Positions 1-10,908 of a DNA stretch of 64,000 nucleotides are shown in pieces; the stretch's first letter is position 1; each line of letters begins with the position of its first letter. A program made the translations under genes and the position numbers. The DNA comes from Hippasteria phrygiana (lineage: Eukaryota > Echinodermata > Asteroidea > Valvatida > Goniasteridae): positions 1,736,001 to 1,800,000 of the forward strand of contig JAZGUH010000204.1 in the NCBI GenBank assembly GCA_037893225.1. The letters run 5' to 3'. The notes under the pieces are model-generated. The model ran no database searches and was not told the origin of the DNA. It saw only the letters and a list, made by a program, of their open reading frames with translations.

Positions 1-997
1 ACGAAAAACTGAAGGAGTAATTTTAAAAAAAATATGAAATTACGGACTGCAGTTTGCAGTACGGCCGCACCCTGCAAGGTTTTAAATGGAATTTTAGTAT
101 TGTATCATTACATTAACATTTACAACTGAAGCATTCCTTGGTTGCACTGGGCAGCATAGTGTAATGCATTGTGTGGTTTTGAGTTATACAGACTTGACCT
201 TCCACATACATTATTGAATAAGATCCACAAGCACAGTGGGATTTCAAGTATTGAGCCGGGTAATGTGTGCCAGAGCATAAGCAGAGAAAACTGGTGGTTG
301 GTCCCAAGAAAGTTCCAAGTATCTGGGTGAAACAATGGGTCCAGTGTATATATGGTTGGGAGGTACAAATGAGTCATGCATTGCAGAATTGGTTTAGTCT
401 TGAAGTGGGGAGTGGGAAATAAGGAACAAAGAGGAGTTAGTGTACAAGGACAGAGCAGAGTGAAGCAAGAGGCAGTGATCCGTGAGTGTTCATTAATTGT
501 TTAAAGAAGTTCATGGAAAAGTGTCTAGTAACACCAGAGTTTAAAGAAGAAGAAGATGACACTCGAGAGATTACTGATTTACTGCATGGCTTTATAAGGA
601 ACACTAAAGGAATGTATTTACCTGCATTGGAAGATTTAGGAGCGCCTATTTAGATAGATGCACCTGACGCAGGAACACCTTAAGTGTAGGAACACCTAGT
701 TAAGGATCACATGATCAAGGGTCATCCTTATTATTTGTAATTCACATTGTTGTTAAAGAATGGCATGATTAAAGTTAATTAATTCGTCTGTAAATTACTT
801 ATTGATTCACTGCAATATATTTGAGTGCCTGCATGTTTGTGTGTCACAAAATCTCGGATTTCATTCCTTCCAATGTGATTGCGCCCATTGCTTGGCGGTA
901 TTTCCCTGAAACGGTATTGCTCCCCTGGCCTTATAAGCTAGACTGCTCACTACCGAAGCCAGAATCGTAAATGTGCTAGCTGCGGAGTCGTCACAAA
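1..997. other. Left flank, probably including the gypsy 5' LTR
   Basis: No gene is recognised here. The right part lies just upstream of a primer-binding-like sequence and so probably includes the 5' LTR of the gypsy element, but the LTR start could not be placed because the 3' LTR is not in the window. A short direct duplication around AGGAACACCT occurs near 670-700. A 46-codon frame at 513-653 (ATG to TAG, acidic and lysine-rich) has coding-like composition but matches no family I know. The minus-strand frames at 113-377 look like chance. Confidence 0.4.
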
Positions 998-1015
998 TAG
1001 TGTCAGAAGTGGGAT
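998..1015 (+). other. Candidate gypsy primer-binding site
   Basis: The sequence TAGTGTCAGAAGTGGGAT resembles the start of many metazoan Ty3/gypsy internal regions, which read TGGTGTCAGAAGTGGGA complementary to a tRNA 3' end. Here the TGG is TAG. It directly follows a CACAA, as expected after an LTR end, and sits about 300 bp before the first gag-like ATG. Without the second LTR this remains a motif match. Confidence 0.4.
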
Positions 1016-1309
1016 AGGTGATGGTACACGAGAAAAAAGGAAGGGAACAACATAAGTCATATGCAGGAAGTACCGGTACGCAGGTGCAACCAATTACACC
1101 TAAAAAGGAATGCTTTTTGAAATAGTGGCACTTGAGGGTGGCCACGGTATAGCACCTGCCATTTAGGGGCAATTGGTAGAGGTGGCACTCGAGGGTGTCC
1201 ACACTTGATTGTATACAGAAGCACCCGAATCTTGATGTAATTTACATTATCTGTGAGTGAATGATTAATTATTAGCACACTATATAGAAAAAATATTATT
1301 TTCTTCAAG

Positions 1310-2831
1310 ATGGAAGCGATCACTTCAGCTGTTTTGAGGAAGAGACTGAGGATAGATGTGCAGCACAGTGAGGAGGAGTTGGAAAATTCCCGAGTGGATT
1401 TTGAGCACCTGCGGTTAGAGAAGGAGTTCATAAAAAAGAGGGCAGAAATGTTGGAAAGAGAGCTCCACCTGGTTCGGCAGAAGGAGGAGAGACAATGCAC
1501 CTGGCAGGCACCTGATTCAGGTGATACGGAAGTTAAGTTTCGTATACGGCACCTGCACAATCATAACTCACATCAGGATATGTGAGTATGAGCAGTAACC
1601 TCCAAGACGGTGTGAAAGGAAGCGTAGACTGGAGGTGTCAACAGAGACACCTGCAAGGGTGATCAACCCATTTGAGTTCAAAGGTGCTGTGGGCTGGGCC
1701 CAAAAAAAGTTGACAGCGCTAAAGGAATGTCACAGTGAGGAAAACAGAGAAAGGAGAAAAGAAACTGGCGAGGTCGCGGCACATACATCATGCCCAACTG
1801 TGCCTTGGCAATTGAAGAGAAGATTTTGCCATAGGGGAAGATGCACTCAAAGCTAGGCTGGGTGGGCCTTTGAAGAGGCCAAGTATTATTCCAGACTGAT
1901 TTAACTGGAAAACTCTGTGAAAAGATTGTAAGGAACACTTTGAGACATGTCGGCTTGTCAACGAGTGGACTGATGAGCACGCAAAAAGAACGTTTCTGGC
2001 AGCCAGTCTGCAGGGACTGCGTTAAAAGTGCTCGGAAACAAAGATGGGGAATGTTGGAAATATTCCTATAAACAGTTAGTGGACCTGCTGAGGAGTCGAT
2101 TTGGGCCAGGACAGTAGGCGGAAAACAACATGATGGAACTCTGTCACAGAAAACAGGTGCCCAAGGAGAGTTTGCAGGCATTGGGCCAAAAATACTGCAC
2201 TGTCGTATCCAGAGTTTGATGATGATGGATGAGAACGGCTGGCAAAGGACCATTTCTCTGATGCAGTCAAAGACCAGGCTATAAGTGAGGGCATATTTTA
2301 TAGGGAAAGACCAAAAACATTGAATAAGTCAATCCAGGTGGCCATTGCCAGGGAAAATTTATTGAAGGTTGAAGAGCAGAGAGGAGGCAAAAGACCTCAG
2401 AACTTTGCCTGTGCTCTTGATGGTGACGCTGGCCCCTGTGGGCAAAATTATTTTGAGGAACTCAAAGTAAAGATAGAGGACAGCCAAAGAGAGTTTGAGA
2501 GTTTGAGAAAAGGATGGGAGAGCTCATCGATGCAAAACTGAAGGTGATCCTTCGTAATACCAGAACTGGGATGGGGGCACCTGATATTGCAAGCTGGCAA
2601 AAAGAAGTGACTTGTTTTAATTGCCAAAAGAAGGGTCATTTTGCCTGTGAATGTAAAAAACCTGACCGCAGAAATGGACAAAGCTCGGGAAACTGCCAGC
2701 AGCAAGCCAGGTGCCTGGGGGATGCTGAGCCAGGGTTAGGTCATGCCAAAATTAAAACGGGACAGGACAACAGAAGGATACTTGTGCTACCTCCCTCCAA
2801 GACAAAATGTAGGAGGGGGGGCTGTTTGTGA
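1310..2831 (+). pseudogene. Gypsy Gag remnant with CCHC zinc knuckle
   Basis: This is the remains of a Gag polyprotein, the structural particle protein that packages retrotransposon RNA in the cytoplasm. The first 91 codons (1310-1585) are rich in Glu, Arg and Leu and look coiled-coil forming. The middle is broken into several frames (1635-1856, 2320-2541). The last frame, 2514-2831, contains a zinc knuckle CFNCQKKGHFACEC (C-x2-C-x4-H-x4-C) at about 2613, followed by a basic patch, as expected for nucleocapsid. Protease follows directly with a 4-bp overlap. At least three frame changes make it non-functional. Assignment to gypsy rests on the downstream pol, since the Gag itself is not distinctive. 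Confidence 0.65.
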
Positions 2832-3142
2832 CTGCGGTGATAAGGGGAACAAAAGCAAATATGTTAGGTGACACAGGGTCGACTGACACATATATTTCTT
2901 CGGCAATGTACTACAAAATACCCCGAGAGCGAAGACCTGATGAGATTATGCCTGGATTACCTCAGGTGCAAAATGCCGATAGTAGCGAGATGCAGACAGT
3001 CGGCAGTGCTTGGGTTGAAATACAAGTCGGAAAGACAACATACCCATTGCAAGTAATTGTTGCTGATATGAAGATAGAGGGAATACTGGGAATGGATTTC
3101 CTGGTACAGACGGGAGGGTGGCTTCACTTTGAAAGGTCATAA
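2828..3142 (+). pseudogene. Gypsy aspartic protease domain
   Basis: This is a retropepsin-like protease, which cleaves the Gag-Pol polyprotein. The catalytic triplet appears as DTGST at 2869-2883, followed about 60 residues later by a conserved GILGMDFL segment, the usual C-terminal hydrophobic-Gly motif of retroviral-type proteases. The frame ends with a TAA at 3140-3142, just after that motif. Linker sequence up to the RT continues in other frames (3143-3457, then 3423 onward), so the polyprotein is broken here. The domain itself looks intact across its 104 codons, but it can no longer be made as a Gag-Pol fusion. Confidence 0.75.
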
Positions 3143-3422
3143 TTGTTCATCAATGGCAAGCACGTCAGGTGTACCCATTCGGCAGGTGATTCTTTTTATG
3201 CAAGAGTGGTTGTAGAAAGTACTACAGTCGTTCCAGCAGGGCATGAGGTTCTCATCCAAGGAAGGATGGCAAAGAGAGTAAACATGTCAGGACCGGGTAT
3301 TCTTGAGGCCACTGACGAGCGAGGTCTAGTGGTGGCACACCTCTTAGTGAAGTCGGAGGATGAGTTAATTCCTCTTCGTGTTTTCAACCCTGGTAAAGAC
3401 AGTTGTGTAAAAGCAGGGCACC

Positions 3423-4464
3423 ATGGCAGGAATCCTCACACCAGTAGAAGTTGGTGATATAGAAGAGTTACCGACAAGGCCGTGTAAGGAGGAAAAGGGG
3501 CAAAAGGTCCTAGAACACCTTGAGGATTTACTTGAGAGGAGTATGGAAGGCATACAGTATCACGACTCTGTTGCAAACATGTTGTGCAAATATGCAGATG
3601 TATTTTCAAAAGGAGATGATGACATTGGATGCACGAACTGGGTTAAACACCATATTGCAACGATTGATGCAAGGCCGATTAGGGAGAGGCCTCATAGGTA
3701 TCCAACAGAGGAGCAAGAGGAGATCAATCGACAGGTTAAAGAAATGGCAGGGACAGGAGTTATTGAACCTGCAGATAGTCCCTGGGCATCTAATGTAGTC
3801 TTAGTGTCAAAGAGGGATGGAACAAACAATTTTTGTGTCGATTATAGATGCTTAAACGCTATCACAATCAAGGATGCATACCAGATACCCCGAATAGATG
3901 ACTCCTTGGATGCACTTGCGGGTGCTCGGTGGTTTTCTACATTAGATTTAGCCTTGGGCTACTGGCAGATAGAACTTGATGAAGATGTAAAACAAAGGGC
4001 AGCTTTTGTTTGTCGCAGTGGGTTGTTTCGATGGCGTGTGAAGCCATTTTCCCTTTGTAATGCTCTCTCCACTTTTGAGTATGATGGAACGTGTTATGGC
4101 TCCTTGTATATACTTATATGATGTCATCGTGTTCGGAAGGTCCATAAGAAAAACCATTGATCGGCTAGAGACAGTCTTCCAGCAGTTGCGGAGAGCTGGA
4201 CTGAAGCTGAAGGCAAGGAAATGGAATCTCTTCAAGCAGAGGGTGTTGTATTTCAGACATATACATGTACATGTAGTGTCGAGTGAGGAGGTTGCCACGG
4301 ACCCCGAAGAGATAAAAGCTGTGTAGGAATGGCCCACCCCAACAACAGCAAGGGATGTACAGAGTTTCTTGGGATTGGCGTCATATTACAGACGTTTCAT
4401 TAGAGGGTTTGCTGACATTGCACAGCCCCTGCATCGGTTTACTGAAAAGTCGAGGGAGTTTGAA
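3423..4464 (+). pseudogene. Gypsy reverse transcriptase, interrupted by an insertion
   Basis: This is Ty3/gypsy reverse transcriptase, which copies the element RNA to cDNA. Visible blocks include GVIEPADSPWASNVVLVSK, FCVDYRCLNAITIKDAYQIP, and FSTLDLALGYWQIELDE with the first catalytic Asp. After a frame change near 4075 comes the polymerase motif at 4111-4131, read as YLYDVIV where YxDD is expected, so one catalytic Asp is lost. The thumb follows. An in-frame TAG lies at 4323-4325, and the connection SFLGLASYYRRFI follows at about 4365. At 4465 the coding sequence is cut by the long-TIR element and resumes at 12404. The frameshift, stop, active-site change and insertion all indicate a dead copy. 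Confidence 0.85.
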
Positions 4465-4466
4465 TA

Positions 4467-5060
4467 GTGTTCATTTGTTTTGAACGTACACAGGACGGTC
4501 ATTTATGTCTTTGCCAATAAAATGCTTTGCTTATAACGCTCCGCCCACAGTTACTGCCCACCGTGACCATCCACCATCCACTGCTTTACTTTTATTATTA
4601 AAAATTGCACAGTGCTTGTATAATTATAATAGGGCAAGAAGTTTCAACTCGTCCATCAGTACAAAAATCAGAATAACAAAAGAGAATGCTACTCGGCAGC
4701 GTCTGGAACAATGAAATGGAGTTATGTACTGTATTTTTCCTACTGGAAATTCTATGACTTGATGATGGAATGCATTTGAAATACTACATGGGGACAGTGC
4801 ACTACCCTATCTCATGTTGACATTTTTCACACACAAAAATGTGTACCAATAAATGTAAATACAAAACAATCTTACATGTACATGTATGCTTTCATCGGAA
4901 TCGTATTTCTTTAATCTCCGCCAAAAATGAAACAAATAGAAATAAAGAATTGTTATCAAGAATATCACATGTAATATGAATAAATAATTATAAATGTTGT
5001 CTTTGATGAAGGTCCTATTTAAGACCAGAATGGAGGCCAGCAAATTTTGTTTAGTACATT
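4467..5060 (+). repeat. Left terminal inverted repeat of the long-TIR element
   Basis: Successive blocks of this segment recur inverted in 11865-12401. They include the tip, the GCTTATAACGCTCCGCCCAC block, the CGTCCATCAGTACAAAAATCAGA block, the ATCGGAATC block and the innermost GAGGCCAGCAAATTTTG block. Small indels separate the arms, so they have diverged since insertion. Confidence 0.8.
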
Positions 5061-6142
5061 TTGGGTCAATCCAAACAGTATGTAGTTTCCAGAAGTATGA
5101 TCAACATATGGGTACATACATAACATTTGTTTATTGTAAATTCTATCAAGGTTATACAATGTCTAATTTTGTTAGTGCGCCGGATACGTCACCAGTTTTT
5201 GTGTACTTACGACGTCACAGTTTCTCGCTATCCACTATCCGTCTACAAGGCACGGATATCTCGCTCGCTACACGTAAGCATAAAACGCGTAGTGACATTT
5301 TAAATTTCTAGTATTTCTCTGTTATTTTTTTTCATATGCATGATTAGATTAAAAAGAAAGGAACCACTCTGCCTGTCCTAGTACCAGCACCAGATTCCAG
5401 TAAAAAAAGCACGGTTTCTTCGTCATTTTCCTCTAAAGCCATGAACATAATATCGTCTAAGGAGGCTGCCATTTTGGAATATACTCTCCCGTCATAGCGC
5501 CACCAATATGTTGGGATTGCGAAAACGGGAGTGGCCGCGAACGTTTACGGATAGCTAAACGTATGCGTATGCATATCCGTTCGCAGCGAAACCTCTCTAA
5601 TATTTCAAGGTCCTTGAAACATTTAGGCATTTAGGCAAAAATTTCGACTAAAATGGTCCTACAATATGATTATTAAAGTTAAAATATGTGTGAAATGTGA
5701 TGCGAAATGTGATGCCTACTATCCAGGCTTACTGCATCAGTACTGGTTTGGGGTGTTGGGGGTATGGGTGGGAGTGGGGTGGGTGAGGTGGGTTGGGGTA
5801 GGGTGTGTGTCAGGGTGGGGTGGAGAAGGTCGGGGTAGGGGTCAGGGTGGGGTTTGGGGGGAAGAGGGAGTTGAGGTCAGCATTTTCAATGACGTGGTTA
5901 ACCACAAGGGCCCAAGGAGGTCCATGGACATGATGGAGGCGATAAGCATTCAGAACAAGTGCCCTCTCCTCACCATTGATGTTCATCCTCGTATTTTTCT
6001 GTCGAGCGTGTCCCATTTTGTGCCCCACTTTAGTCTGTCTACCAGAGTGACAGTACTCAATGTTGGCTTGTATTTCCCAATGTCGTGCTGCTCTGAATAC
6101 TGAAAATACCCTTCGCAAGCCTTTGTAAACCTTACGTACTGT
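5061..6142. other. Interior of the long-TIR element, left of the DIRS
   Basis: No gene is recognised. The segment holds a G-rich tract (5746-5870) and ends in sequence resembling one unit of the minisatellite at 11100-11490 (CTTTGTAAACCTTACGTACTG...), into which the DIRS appears to have inserted. Overlapping plus and minus frames at 5666-6157 are compositional by-products of the G-rich tract and its flank. Confidence 0.5.
5746..5870 (+). repeat. G-rich GGGT-type tract
   Basis: The plus strand is a degenerate array of GGGT, GGGGT and GGGTG units with many runs of three to six G. This is the composition of a possible G-quadruplex. It is non-coding and lies in the interior of the long-TIR element. 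Confidence 0.6.
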
Positions 6143-6264
6143 TTCTACTGCGTTCATCTTACCCGTAGAGCATTACTATATGTGCATAGTCTCCTAGAGG
6201 GTTCGCTACAATATATTTACCACAGTACCTTGCGGCCCGCCCGCCATGACACTTCCTCTTTTCT
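6143..6264 (+). repeat. DIRS left inverted terminal repeat
   Basis: The block from TAGAGCATTACTATATGTGC through TGCGGCCCGCCCGCCATGAC to CTTCCTCTTTTCT is present in reverse complement at 10909-11012. The outermost bases TTCTACTGC match, inverted, the first half of the internal complementary region. Confidence 0.85.
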
Positions 6265-6459
6265 TTAGCGCGCTCATGTTTAGACGTGAATTTCCTAAGC
6301 GCTCATGTTTCGCTTTCTTTCTCGTCTATTCATCGCCATCCTTGCAGCTAAGTATCCCTTTTTGTGTAGTCTCGTCTTCTGTGTTATTTAGAAGTTATTT
6401 TCATTCGATGCCCTCATCGTTTTGTGACTTTTTGGGCTTGTTTTTGTTCGTCTCACGTG

Positions 6460-6832
6460 GTCGAGTCAGAGCGACTCTCGCCGTTCACTGCGCTTGATAC
6501 GCTCCATCGTGTTTTTGGTACTGGACCTTGGTCAGTGGAGTGACGTTCGCCGAGCTCGGCATCCTGATCCACTCCCCTTCTACTGACCTCGGAGTGACAT
6601 TTGCCATTTTTGGCAACTGATTTTCCACCATTTAGATAACGTTTTCGTGTGGCCTTCGTCAGCTGAGTGGCAATTACCGAGTTCGGTAACTTTACATGCT
6701 CTTTTCTAACTGATTTGGGGTGACACTTGCCTATACTCGGCAACTGATACTCCCCACCTGCATTGATTTGCAGCTCGCTCCGACCGTTATCTACGGGGTG
6801 ACACTCGCCTGTTCGGCGCTTGATACACCCCA
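6460..6832 (+). repeat. Array of five to six hairpin units in the DIRS leader
   Basis: Between the left terminal repeat and the gag-like frame, imperfect units recur at about 6538, 6592, 6664, 6717 and 6796, with a weaker one at 6465. Each has the form GGRGTGACaytYGCC...GGCaactgatACTCC, so each can fold into a stem-loop with outer GGGGT/ACCCC and inner GCC/GGC pairing. The loops differ while the pairing sides co-vary (GCCGAGCTCGGC, TACCGAGTTCGGTA, GCCTATACTCGGC). The position suggests a structured 5' leader RNA; its role is unknown. Confidence 0.6.
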
Positions 6833-6870
6833 ACCGCGATCTAGTTTTTACTAAGCGACTCTTTTACTGA

Positions 6871-7824
6871 TTGTCCGCTCGATATCGCGGTAAACCCTCA
6901 CAGCGTGTGACCGGTAGATTTTCCCGTTTCATACGGTGTTTGGGTTATATTTTTCCCCTTTCTCCGACCATGCCGTCCCCTCCAGCTTCCGTGCCCCCTT
7001 CAGGGTCACGCACCGAAGCGTCCATTCGTTCGTGCAGTGTTGTTTCTTGTCATGCCAAACCAAAGAAGAAACACCCGGCGAAGCCAAAGCCCAAGAGTAC
7101 GCCCAGGACTCGGCCCACGTCCTCCCGGGAACGATCCACCAGCGAGCCTATCGCCCCGAGTGTTGCACTGCCGCCTACTTCCTTGAGCTTTTTGGCAGAC
7201 CTCCAACCTAATGAGCAGGCTCCTCTACAATCTCCCGCTCGTTCCGGAGGCCTGTCCCGATCCTCCGAAGTTCTGGGCACCTCTAGTGTTCCCCTTAGCT
7301 CGGGCTGTGTTCCCCCTCTACTGGCCCTGCGCCGCCCCACCAGCACAGGAAACGTGGATTTAGTTCTGCACCAGACGAGGACCCCTTGCCTCTCGGCAAA
7401 CGTCTCAAGCCGTCTCATTCCGGGACTGAGCTCTTTCAGGTCCTCAAAAGCCTCCCTGAAACCTTATCGGCTTTTATGGAGGCTGGGTCCTGTCCTGTTC
7501 CGGACGCACCCCCCATCCCTATCCGGGCCCCTCCATCTGATATACCACACACCGTGTCCTGTGCCCTGGACTCTCCAGTTGTCTCGGAGCTTGCCCCTAG
7601 TACCTTCAACGACCCTCTGCTGGATTTCCTTTCTGGGCTCTCCCCGGCGGATCGGCACACTCCTACGTCCCCCCTCTGCTGTGACCTTGAGGCCCCTCTG
7701 GGGCCACCTTCACATGCTGCGGACTCCGATGATTTGTCATTTCCGGCCTCACTGGCCACCCTGTATCGCTTGGTCCAACGCGACATGGCCTGTCCTGAAC
7801 CCCCTACTGAACCGTCTACCTTAA
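6871..7824 (+). pseudogene. DIRS Gag-like ORF1
   Basis: This is an open frame of 317 codons rich in Pro, Ser, Arg and Lys, with a basic stretch KPKKKHPAKPKPKS near residue 63. ORF1 of DIRS elements is a poorly conserved Gag-like protein thought to bind element RNA, and position and composition fit that role. I see no zinc knuckle. The start used is the first ATG after the hairpin array; an internal ATG at 6970 is also possible. Coding potential appears to drift into other frames (7386-7913, 7894 onward), so the ORF is probably frameshifted before its end. Poly(C) tracts at 7996-8017 and 8203-8226 further disturb the region downstream. Confidence 0.5.
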
Positions 7825-8339
7825 CAGCGGCGCACATTTACCCAACCCCATTCCTCCTTTCGTGCCTGACGTCCGCCTGCCCACTCATCCCAATTGGCTC
7901 GAGTGGAACGTGACCACCCGACATCAACCGAACATGTGAGGGCGCCCTACCCGCCCTTCCGCCACCTCTGCTGCCCCCTCCTGCCACCTCTGCTGCCCCC
8001 CCCCCCCCCCCCCCCCCACCTTTGCCGTCCCCCGGTTTCGTACCGGCTGCTCACAATGACTACCCTGTCGGCCCGTGGGCCCCCACCGCAGGACCTGTGG
8101 GGGCCCGCTTGGCCCTTTTCGCCGGGTCCTGGGCGCAGCTCACCTCCGACAGGTGGGTTCTCGATACTGTATCTCACGGATACTGCATCAAATTTTCGAG
8201 TTCCCCCCCCCCCCCCCCCCCCCCCCGTCGGACACTCTCGTTCCTCCGACTCGAGCGCCTCACGATTTAACGAAACGTTAGCAAAGGCCGCCATCCGAGA
8301 TTACCACCTCGAGTTGCTCTTGAACCGGGCTTTCATTCT

Positions 8340-8900
8340 ACATTTGTCCTGGTCCCAAAGAAGAATTCACAGTCTTGGCGCGGTTCAGGATGGACACCCT
8401 CAGGATCGTTCTCGATTCCACCCCACTTCCAAGCTGGGGTGTTTCAATAGACCTCACGGATGCATATTTACATGTCCCAATCCATCCCGATCACAGATGA
8501 TTTCTCTGGTTTTCATACGGCGAAAACTCGTTCGAATTCCGTACCCTCCCGTTCGGGCTGTCCACAGCTCCCCGCGTCTTCACAAGATTAGTAAAAACAT
8601 TTGGCTCATCATCGGTGACTCTCGGGCATCCGCAGCTCACGCTCTTCGGACAACCCTCGCACTCACCTCGAGGCTGGGCTTTCTCGTAAACGAAGCCAAA
8701 TCCCAGCTCGTCCCGTCACAACACCCGACTTACTTGGACGCAATACTCGATCTACAACGGGGCATGGCCTATCCCACGTATGAACGAGTAACAAATGTAT
8801 GTCAGTGCGCTTCGCTCTTACTGACGACACCGTCCGTACCAGCGCTCGCGTGGCTCAAGTTTCTAGGCCTTTTGGCAAGCCTAACAGATCTGGTTCCGTT
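8340..8900 (+). pseudogene. DIRS reverse transcriptase with YxDD segment deleted
   Basis: DIRS-family RT motifs are clear: DAYLHVPIHPDH at 8459-8494 (first catalytic Asp), then an in-frame TGA at 8498-8500, then FLWFSYGENSFEFRTLPFG and STAPRVFTRLVKTF. At about 8605 the frame changes and resumes as WLIIGDSRASAAHALR... and LGFLVNEAKSQLVPSQ. In family members the YLDD active site stands immediately before WLI, so a deletion fused the palm upstream of YxDD directly to the downstream side. The enzyme would normally copy DIRS RNA. This copy lacks the catalytic loop and also has a stop and a frameshift. Confidence 0.8.
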
Positions 8901-9039
8901 TTGCCGCATGTACATGTGTCCACTCCAGTTTCATTTTTTTGCCCATTTTCGCCCATGGTTCCATCTGGTTTCTTACCAGGTTCCGTGTTCACAAGCTGTC
9001 CACCAGCCCCTCTAGTGGTGGTGCCAGCCGGACAATGTC

Positions 9040-9420
9040 AATCAGGGCATCCCCTTCTCGCCACCGAAACCATCTGTAACCATCACGACAGATGCCCCTC
9101 TGCTGGGATGGTGCACAGTGATGAACCTTCGCCAAACATCGGGCTCATGGTCTTCCGAGGAGTCCAATCGCCACATCAACCTTCTAGAAATGACAGCAGT
9201 CTCGAATGTCCTACATTACTTTCAACACGCAATAGAGAGTCGAGGCGTCTTGATTCGTTGCGACAACACAACGGTGGTATCCTATATCAACCGTCAGGGT
9301 GGGACCCACTCCCCGAGCCTCTGTCAGTTGACTTTACAAATTCTACAATGGTGCCGCCAGCTAAACATCCACCTGTCAGTGGTTCACCTGGCGGGTGTCA
9401 ACAAAATACCACGGCCGACG
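9040..9420 (+). pseudogene. DIRS RNase H domain
   Basis: The RNase H fold residues are visible in one frame: TTDAPLLGW (Asp, at about 9091), LLEMTAVSNVLHYF (Glu) and IRCDNTTVVSYINRQGG (Asp). The domain removes RNA from the cDNA hybrid. It continues the pol of the RT just upstream and is followed by a Pro/Ser-rich linker and then the recombinase. The longer frame 9118-9948 covers most of it; the part before 9118 reads in the same frame. The domain looks intact although its RT partner is not. Confidence 0.75.
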
Positions 9421-9923
9421 TTCACGGGGCTGGATCCGGCCCACAGAGTGGACTCTCCTGCCCTCCATTGTGCAGACAATATTTGCCCATCTCGACCGAC
9501 CTCATGTCGACCTCTTCGCAACGGAACACAATTGTCAACTTCCGGTGTACTGTTCCCGAACAGATGCCGTAGCAATTCCATGGGACGAGCTGTTCGCTTA
9601 TGCTTTTCCCCTGATCTCCCTCCTCCCTCGGGTGATCCGGAAAATCAAGCAGTAGCATTGCCGGGTCCTTCTCATTGCTCCCTTTTGGACTCGCCAGGCG
9701 TGGTTTCCCCGGCTGGTTCACCTCCTTTACCACAGACCACTCACACTTCCCCGCCGGCCAGACCTTCTCCCCCAGCCTCGGTCGGGTCTTCTTCATCCGG
9801 ATCCAATGGGTCTCCACTTGACGTGCTGGCCATTGTCCAGCAGTCTCTCCGGGGCCGACGTCTGTCAACCCGTACTGTTTATGACAGCCGACTCATTTAC
9901 GTAAGTGGTGTAAGCGGCACTCG

Positions 9924-10515
9924 GTGGATCCACTTGCTGCAACTCTAACAGAGATCAGCGATTTCCTCCTCCACCTATTTAACTCAGGCCTTGCCGTGCG
10001 CACGGTCAAGAACTATCGCTCGGCGATTGCGGCCGTTCATGGCATTTTTTCGGATGGTTCCTCCCTGTCCGACTGCCCCTCATTGATTCATTTACTAAGG
10101 GGCATGTTTGTGTCTCGACTGCCGCAACGTACCCTCCTCCCATCTTGGGATCTCGGTCAGGTCTTTCGTACTCTCTCTCAACCGCCTTTCGAGCCTCTTA
10201 GCCAGGCTGCTCTCTTGGACATTTCAGTCAAGACAGCCTTTTTTCTTGGCAGCGGCCACGGCGCGCCGTATGAGCGAATTCCATGCCCTCACTCTCGCAC
10301 CGGGCCATTTGCGGTGGGAGCCCGGTGGTGTCCGTCTTGTCCCCCACGACTCCTTCCTTACGAAAAATCAGTCGACGACGTTCACTCCGCCAGACATTTT
10401 TGTACCAGACCTAAAGTCTTTATCTTCGGTCCCTGATGACAAACTCTGGTGTCCCGTCCGCACCTTAAAATGGTACTTACAGGCCATTTTAAGGATTGTC
10501 AGGCCCTGTTTATAA
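9924..10515 (+). pseudogene. DIRS tyrosine recombinase, truncated and frameshifted
   Basis: This is the integration enzyme that replaces an integrase in DIRS elements. The N-terminal core-binding part (SGLAVRTVKNYRSAIAAVH) reads in one frame from 9924. After a frame change near 10240 the catalytic domain starts as FFLAAATARRMSEFHAL, whose Arg is the first residue of the RHRY set. WCPVRTLKWYL then follows in the 10108 frame. The H-x-x-R and Tyr of the active site are missing: the frame stops at 10513-10515, and the sequence up to the internal complementary region is too short. The recombinase is therefore inactive. Confidence 0.75.
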
Positions 10516-10751
10516 CCAGTGTCACTCCATACCCCAGCAGCGCAACCTAACCAAGGTCATCCGATACTGGAGCCTCGCAGTACCTCCCAGTAACAGTTTC
10601 TCCTATAGGTGAGCACCGTTCCTCAGTTCTTATTCAAGCCTGATGGGTTCTTTATATCGTGCCTTGGGTAGGGCTCCTTCCTTGCAGCCCGCCTTGCTAT
10701 GGCATGTTAGTGTTGTACGCTCGAACCCGCCTTCCTTTGTTGGTGCCACTC

Positions 10752-10852
10752 TGCACATGTAGTAATGCTCTACGGGTAAGACAAATGCAGTAGAATCCTC
10801 CCCCACAGAAGTGTGGGTCGGTTCTACTAGAGAGTACTTATCCGTAGAGCAT
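10752..10852 (+). repeat. DIRS internal complementary region
   Basis: Positions 10752-10795 are the complement of the left tip (6143-6185), and 10796-10852 are the complement of the right tip (11004-11062). They are fused at GTAGAATCCTCC with a two-base overlap (AA) shared by both ends. This is the template thought to let DIRS elements complete their termini and circularise. Confidence 0.85.
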
Positions 10853-10908
10853 CCCTCCCACCTCCCCACTCTCGCGTATGGTCTTATTTATGCCCTTGTA
10901 TGTTCGAG

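Noticed and set aside
513..653. 46-codon frame as a confident gene
   Set aside because: Composition is coding-like, but no family, splice or start support was found; it is noted only in the left-flank entry.
5666..6157. Overlapping frames around the G-rich tract
   Set aside because: Gly/Val/Trp repeats from GGGT sequence on one strand and their antisense on the other.
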